From: Planctomycetaceae bacterium
GTDB taxonomy: Bacteria > Planctomycetota > Planctomycetia > Pirellulales > UBA1268
DNA: 15,718 bases
Direction of reading: 5' to 3'
Assembly (NCBI GenBank): GCA_005789975.1
Contig: SXWC01000037.1
Coordinates: 1-15,718, forward strand
The translations under genes were made by a program, and so were the position numbers. The notes under the pieces were generated by a model. It saw only the letters and a list, made by a program, of their open reading frames with translations, was not told the DNA's origin and searched no databases. Numbering within the stretch: the first letter of the stretch is position 1; every line of letters starts with the position of its first letter. Shown here one piece after another: positions 13,229 through 15,718 of this stretch.

Positions 13229-13629
13229 CTACTCCCCGCAAGGAATCAGCGTCCGCTTCCGCCGACCGCGCCCACGAACTCGCGCTCGTTGCCGCACGGG
13301 TGGCCGAGGAGACGCGGGGGCTCGACGTGCGGGTGCTCGACCTGCGGAAGATCACACCCGTCTTCGACTACTTCGTGATCGCGACCGGTTCGAGCCGGCG
13401 GCAGATGCACGCCATGGCCGACGAAATCGAGGCAGTGCTCAAAAAAGAGCACAAGGACCGGAAGCGCGGCGGCGAGGGCTACGAGGAGGGCCGCTGGATC
13501 GTCCTCGACTACGGCAACGTGATGGTGCACCTCTTCGACGCCGAGGCCCGGAAATACTGGGATATCGAGCACCTCTGGAGCGACGCCACGCCCGTGCCCG
13601 TACCCTCCACCGGGACTGCGACACGATGA
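13225..13629 (+). CDS. rsfS: Ribosomal silencing factor RsfS (Iojap/YbeB)
   Basis: RsfS binds L14 on the 50S subunit and prevents joining with 30S when nutrients are short. The 134-aa protein has the family core: GLDVRVLDLRKITPVFDYFV, IATGSSRRQMHAMADEI, and RWIVLDYGNVMVHLFDAEAR followed by KYWDIEHLW. A charged insert (KKEHKDRKRGGEGYEEG) sits in the usual loop before the last strands, and a short Pro/Thr tail follows. The ATG at 13225 overlaps the coaX stop (ATGA). It is usually adjacent to nadD in other phyla, so the coaX-rsfS-argS order is specific to this lineage or a related one. Confidence 0.96.
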   Translation: MTTPRKESASASADRAHELALVAARVAEETRGLDVRVLDLRKITPVFDYFVIATGSSRRQMHAMADEIEAVLKKEHKDRKRGGEGYEEGRWIVLDYGNVMVHLFDAEARKYWDIEHLWSDATPVPVPSTGTATR

Positions 13630-15485
13630 CGGCTGACGATGGCCAACCGGCCCGGGTGAACTTCCGGTCGGCGCTGCGAGCGGCGTTTCGCACGGCGCTC
13701 GAGGCCCTGGCGGCCGACGGCGGGGTGACGATTTCCGCCGCCGAGATGCCCGGGCTGCTCGAACAGGTTCGGGAAACGGCCGAGGCGAAGTTCGGCGATT
13801 ACTCCGGCACGATGGCGATGGCCCTGGCCAAGCGGGCCGGGAAGAAGCCGCGGGACGTGGCGGTCGAGATCATCCGCCAACTCCAGATCGCCCCGGGGTT
13901 CGGCGAGCTCTTCGAGCCTCCCGGCGATCCCGTCGGGCCGGGGTTCATCAACGTCCGCGTGAAGAACGGGGCGCTGGCGTCGGCGGTCGCGCGGGCGGTG
14001 GCCGACGAGCGGCTCGGTGTCGCGACGGTCTCCGAGCCGCGGACGGTGGTCGTCGACTTCAGCTCGCCCAATGTCGCCAAGCCGATGCACGTGGGGCACA
14101 TCCGCTCGACCGTGATCGGCGACGCGATCCAACGAATCCTGCGTTTTCGCGGCCATCACGTGATCACCGACAACCATCTCGGCGACTGGGGCACGCAGTT
14201 CGGGATGATTCTCTGGGGCTGGAAGCACTGCCGTGACGACGCGGCCTTCGCCGCCGATCCCACCGCCGAGCTGGGCCGGCTCTACCGGCTCGTGCGGAAG
14301 GTGGCCGACGCGAAGCCCGACGAGTTGCTCGCCGATCCGGCCGCCGCCGCCCTCGTTGCCAAGCATCCCGACGCCGCTCGCGACGTGCTCGCCGAAACGG
14401 CCAAGCTCCACGAGGGCGATCCCGAGAACCGGGCGCTCTGGGAGCGGTTCATGCCGGTCTGCCGCTCGGAGATCGACCGCATCTACGCGCGGCTGCACGT
14501 GACCTTCGACCACACGCTGGGGGAGAGCTTTTTTCAGCCCATGCTCGCCGGCGTGGTGAACGATCTCACGGCCTGCGGTCTTGCCCGGGAGAGCAGGGGG
14601 GCGATCGGCGTGTTTCTGGGTGGCGAGGATGATCCGCCCCTCCTGATCCGCAAGGCCGACGGCGCCTTCCTCTACGCCACGACCGACCTGGCCACGATCC
14701 AGTGGCGGCTCGCGCACTGGAAGCCCGACCGGATCCTGTACGTCGTCGATCATCGCCAAGGCGGCCACTTCGAGCAGGTCTTCGAGGCGGCCCGCCGGTG
14801 GGGCCTGGATGGCATCGCCGGTGTGGATCTGGTGCATGTCGCGTTTGGTACCGTGCTCGGCGAGGACGGCAGGCCGTTCAAGACGCGGGCGGGCGACACC
14901 GTGGGCCTCGAGGCGCTGCTCGACGAAGGCGTGGAGCGGGCGGCGGCGATCGTGGGCAGCGGCGAGGAGGGGCGCGCCGGGATGAACGACGACGATCGCC
15001 GACACGTGGCCGAGACGGTTGGCATCGGCGCCATCAAATACGCCGATCTCTGCCAGAATCGCACGACCGATTACGTGTTCAGCTTCGACAAGATGCTCGA
15101 ACTCAAGGGCAACACGGCGGCCTACATGCAGTATGCCGTGGCTCGCGTGGAGGGAATCTTCACGAAGGGGGGCGTCGATCGCGAGTCGCTCCGCCGGGCC
15201 TCCCACGGCGTGCTCTTGTCAGACCCGAAGGAGCGGGCCCTGGCCCTGGAGTTGCTCCGCTTCGGCGAGGCCCTTGAAGACGTGGAAGCCGACTCGCGTC
15301 CCAACGTGCTCACGGCCTGGCTCTACGACCTCGCCGGCTGCTATTCGACGTTCTACGACTCGCTCTCCGTGCTCAAGGCCGAGGGGCCGGACCGCGACAG
15401 CCGGCTGGCCCTGTGCGACCTCACCGGCCGCGTTCTCCGCCGTGGACTCGAACTGCTCGGCATCGGCACCGTCGAGAAGATGTGA
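13626..15485 (+). CDS. argS: Arginyl-tRNA synthetase
   Basis: ArgRS charges tRNA-Arg and, unlike most synthetases, needs the tRNA for amino acid activation. The 619-aa protein has the N-terminal Arg-tRNA synthetase domain ([20 protein letters not shown]), the class I HIGH motif as HVGH (155-158, [20 protein letters not shown]), GDWGTQFGM, and the Tyr/Arg-rich [13 protein letters not shown]. In the KMSKS position it has RPFKTR (416-421), a replacement common in ArgRS. The C-terminal anticodon-binding DALR part contains [10 protein letters not shown] and ends near [13 protein letters not shown]. It starts at ATG 13626 in an ATGA overlap with rsfS, and its stop shares one base with the EF-G start (TGATG). 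Confidence 0.97.
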   Translation: MTADDGQPARVNFRSALRAAFRTALEALAADGGVTISAAEMPGLLEQVRETAEAKFGDYSGTMAMALAKRAGKKPRDVAVEIIRQLQIAPGFGELFEPPGDPVGPGFINVRVKNGALASAVARAVADERLGVATVSEPRTVVVDFSSPNVAKPMHVGHIRSTVIGDAIQRILRFRGHHVITDNHLGDWGTQFGMILWGWKHCRDDAAFAADPTAELGRLYRLVRKVADAKPDELLADPAAAALVAKHPDAARDVLAETAKLHEGDPENRALWERFMPVCRSEIDRIYARLHVTFDHTLGESFFQPMLAGVVNDLTACGLARESRGAIGVFLGGEDDPPLLIRKADGAFLYATTDLATIQWRLAHWKPDRILYVVDHRQGGHFEQVFEAARRWGLDGIAGVDLVHVAFGTVLGEDGRPFKTRAGDTVGLEALLDEGVERAAAIVGSGEEGRAGMNDDDRRHVAETVGIGAIKYADLCQNRTTDYVFSFDKMLELKGNTAAYMQYAVARVEGIFTKGGVDRESLRRASHGVLLSDPKERALALELLRFGEALEDVEADSRPNVLTAWLYDLAGCYSTFYDSLSVLKAEGPDRDSRLALCDLTGRVLRRGLELLGIGTVEKM

Positions 15486-15718
15486 TGGCACGCACGCTCG
15501 AAAACATCCGTAACATCGGCATCGTCGCCCACATCGACGCCGGCAAGACCACGCTCACCGAGCGGCTGCTCTTCTACACGAAGACGAGCCATCGGCTCGG
15601 CGAGGTCGATCGCGGCACCACGATCACCGACTTCGACCCCGAGGAGCAGGAACGGGGGATCACGATCTACTCGGCGGCCGTGTCCTTTCAGTGGAAGGAC
15701 GTCACCGTCAACCTGATC
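15485..15718 (+). CDS. fusA: Elongation factor G family protein, N-terminal 78 residues (partial)
   Basis: EF-G is the ribosomal translocase GTPase. The fragment runs [29 protein letters not shown] (P-loop AHIDAGKT) and on to [20 protein letters not shown] (switch I, with the usual RGIT element), ending at the window edge before the DTPG motif. In canonical EF-G the segment before QERGITI reads close to WMEQE; here it is FDPEE, the form I recall from planctomycete EF-G or an EF-G paralogue. It is read from a TGATG overlap with argS. The EF-G family is certain; whether it is the primary EF-G or a paralogue cannot be decided from 78 residues. Confidence 0.9.
   Translation, partial: MARTLENIRNIGIVAHIDAGKTTLTERLLFYTKTSHRLGEVDRGTTITDFDPEEQERGITIYSAAVSFQWKDVTVNLI

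Noticed and set aside
13509..15206. Long minus-strand open frame (565 codons) opposite argS
   Set aside because: Antisense shadow of a well-supported ArgRS; no domain or ribosome binding site.

Overview
This 15.7 kb window is GC-rich and looks chromosomal. It most likely comes from a member of the Planctomycetota, probably of the Pirellulales type. The reasons are a PEP-CTERM-tagged protease, secreted and anchored proteins that resemble families I recall only from planctomycetes, an EF-G of the form known there, and weak or variable Shine-Dalgarno use with several GTG/TTG starts. No tRNA, rRNA, CRISPR array, transposase or phage gene was seen.

Left part (1-5.7 kb). The window opens in the last 75 codons of a DevA/MacB-type ABC exporter ATPase. 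A secreted or anchored PAP2-superfamily protein follows. It ends 12 bp from a convergent minus-strand gene for a subtilase (S8) with a signal peptide and a PEP-CTERM tail. Upstream of the protease on the same strand lie five small genes at 41-81 bp spacing. In transcription order they encode a 42-aa and a 39-aa single-helix membrane protein, a 122-aa secreted protein, a 164-aa degenerate receiver-domain protein that lacks the phosphoryl-acceptor Asp, and an 88-aa secreted protein. The first gene is preceded by a near-consensus sigma-54 (-24/-12) promoter. Further upstream are an AT-rich stretch and three related palindromes centred about 122, 155 and 197 bp from the expected transcription start. 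This is the layout of an enhancer-activated sigma-54 transcription unit, and it is the most interesting part of the window.

Middle part (5.7-11 kb). On the minus strand a 75-aa protein gene sits 2 bp before aroB (3-dehydroquinate synthase). Divergent from it is a 179-aa membrane-anchored protein. A ParA-type ATPase without a visible ParB follows, behind a hairpin-rich leader. Next come a possible 86-aa antisense-overlapping gene and a 602-aa secreted protein of the kind conserved in planctomycetes.

Right part (11.1-15.7 kb). This is a compact housekeeping cluster on the plus strand: rpmA (L27), obgE, coaX, rsfS, argS and the start of an EF-G gene. From obgE onward every junction overlaps by 4 bp or 1 bp, so translation is probably coupled. 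The products serve ribosome assembly (Obg, RsfS, L27), translation (ArgS, EF-G) and coenzyme A synthesis (CoaX). ObgE is unusual in having SKCE in place of the NKxD guanine-specificity motif.
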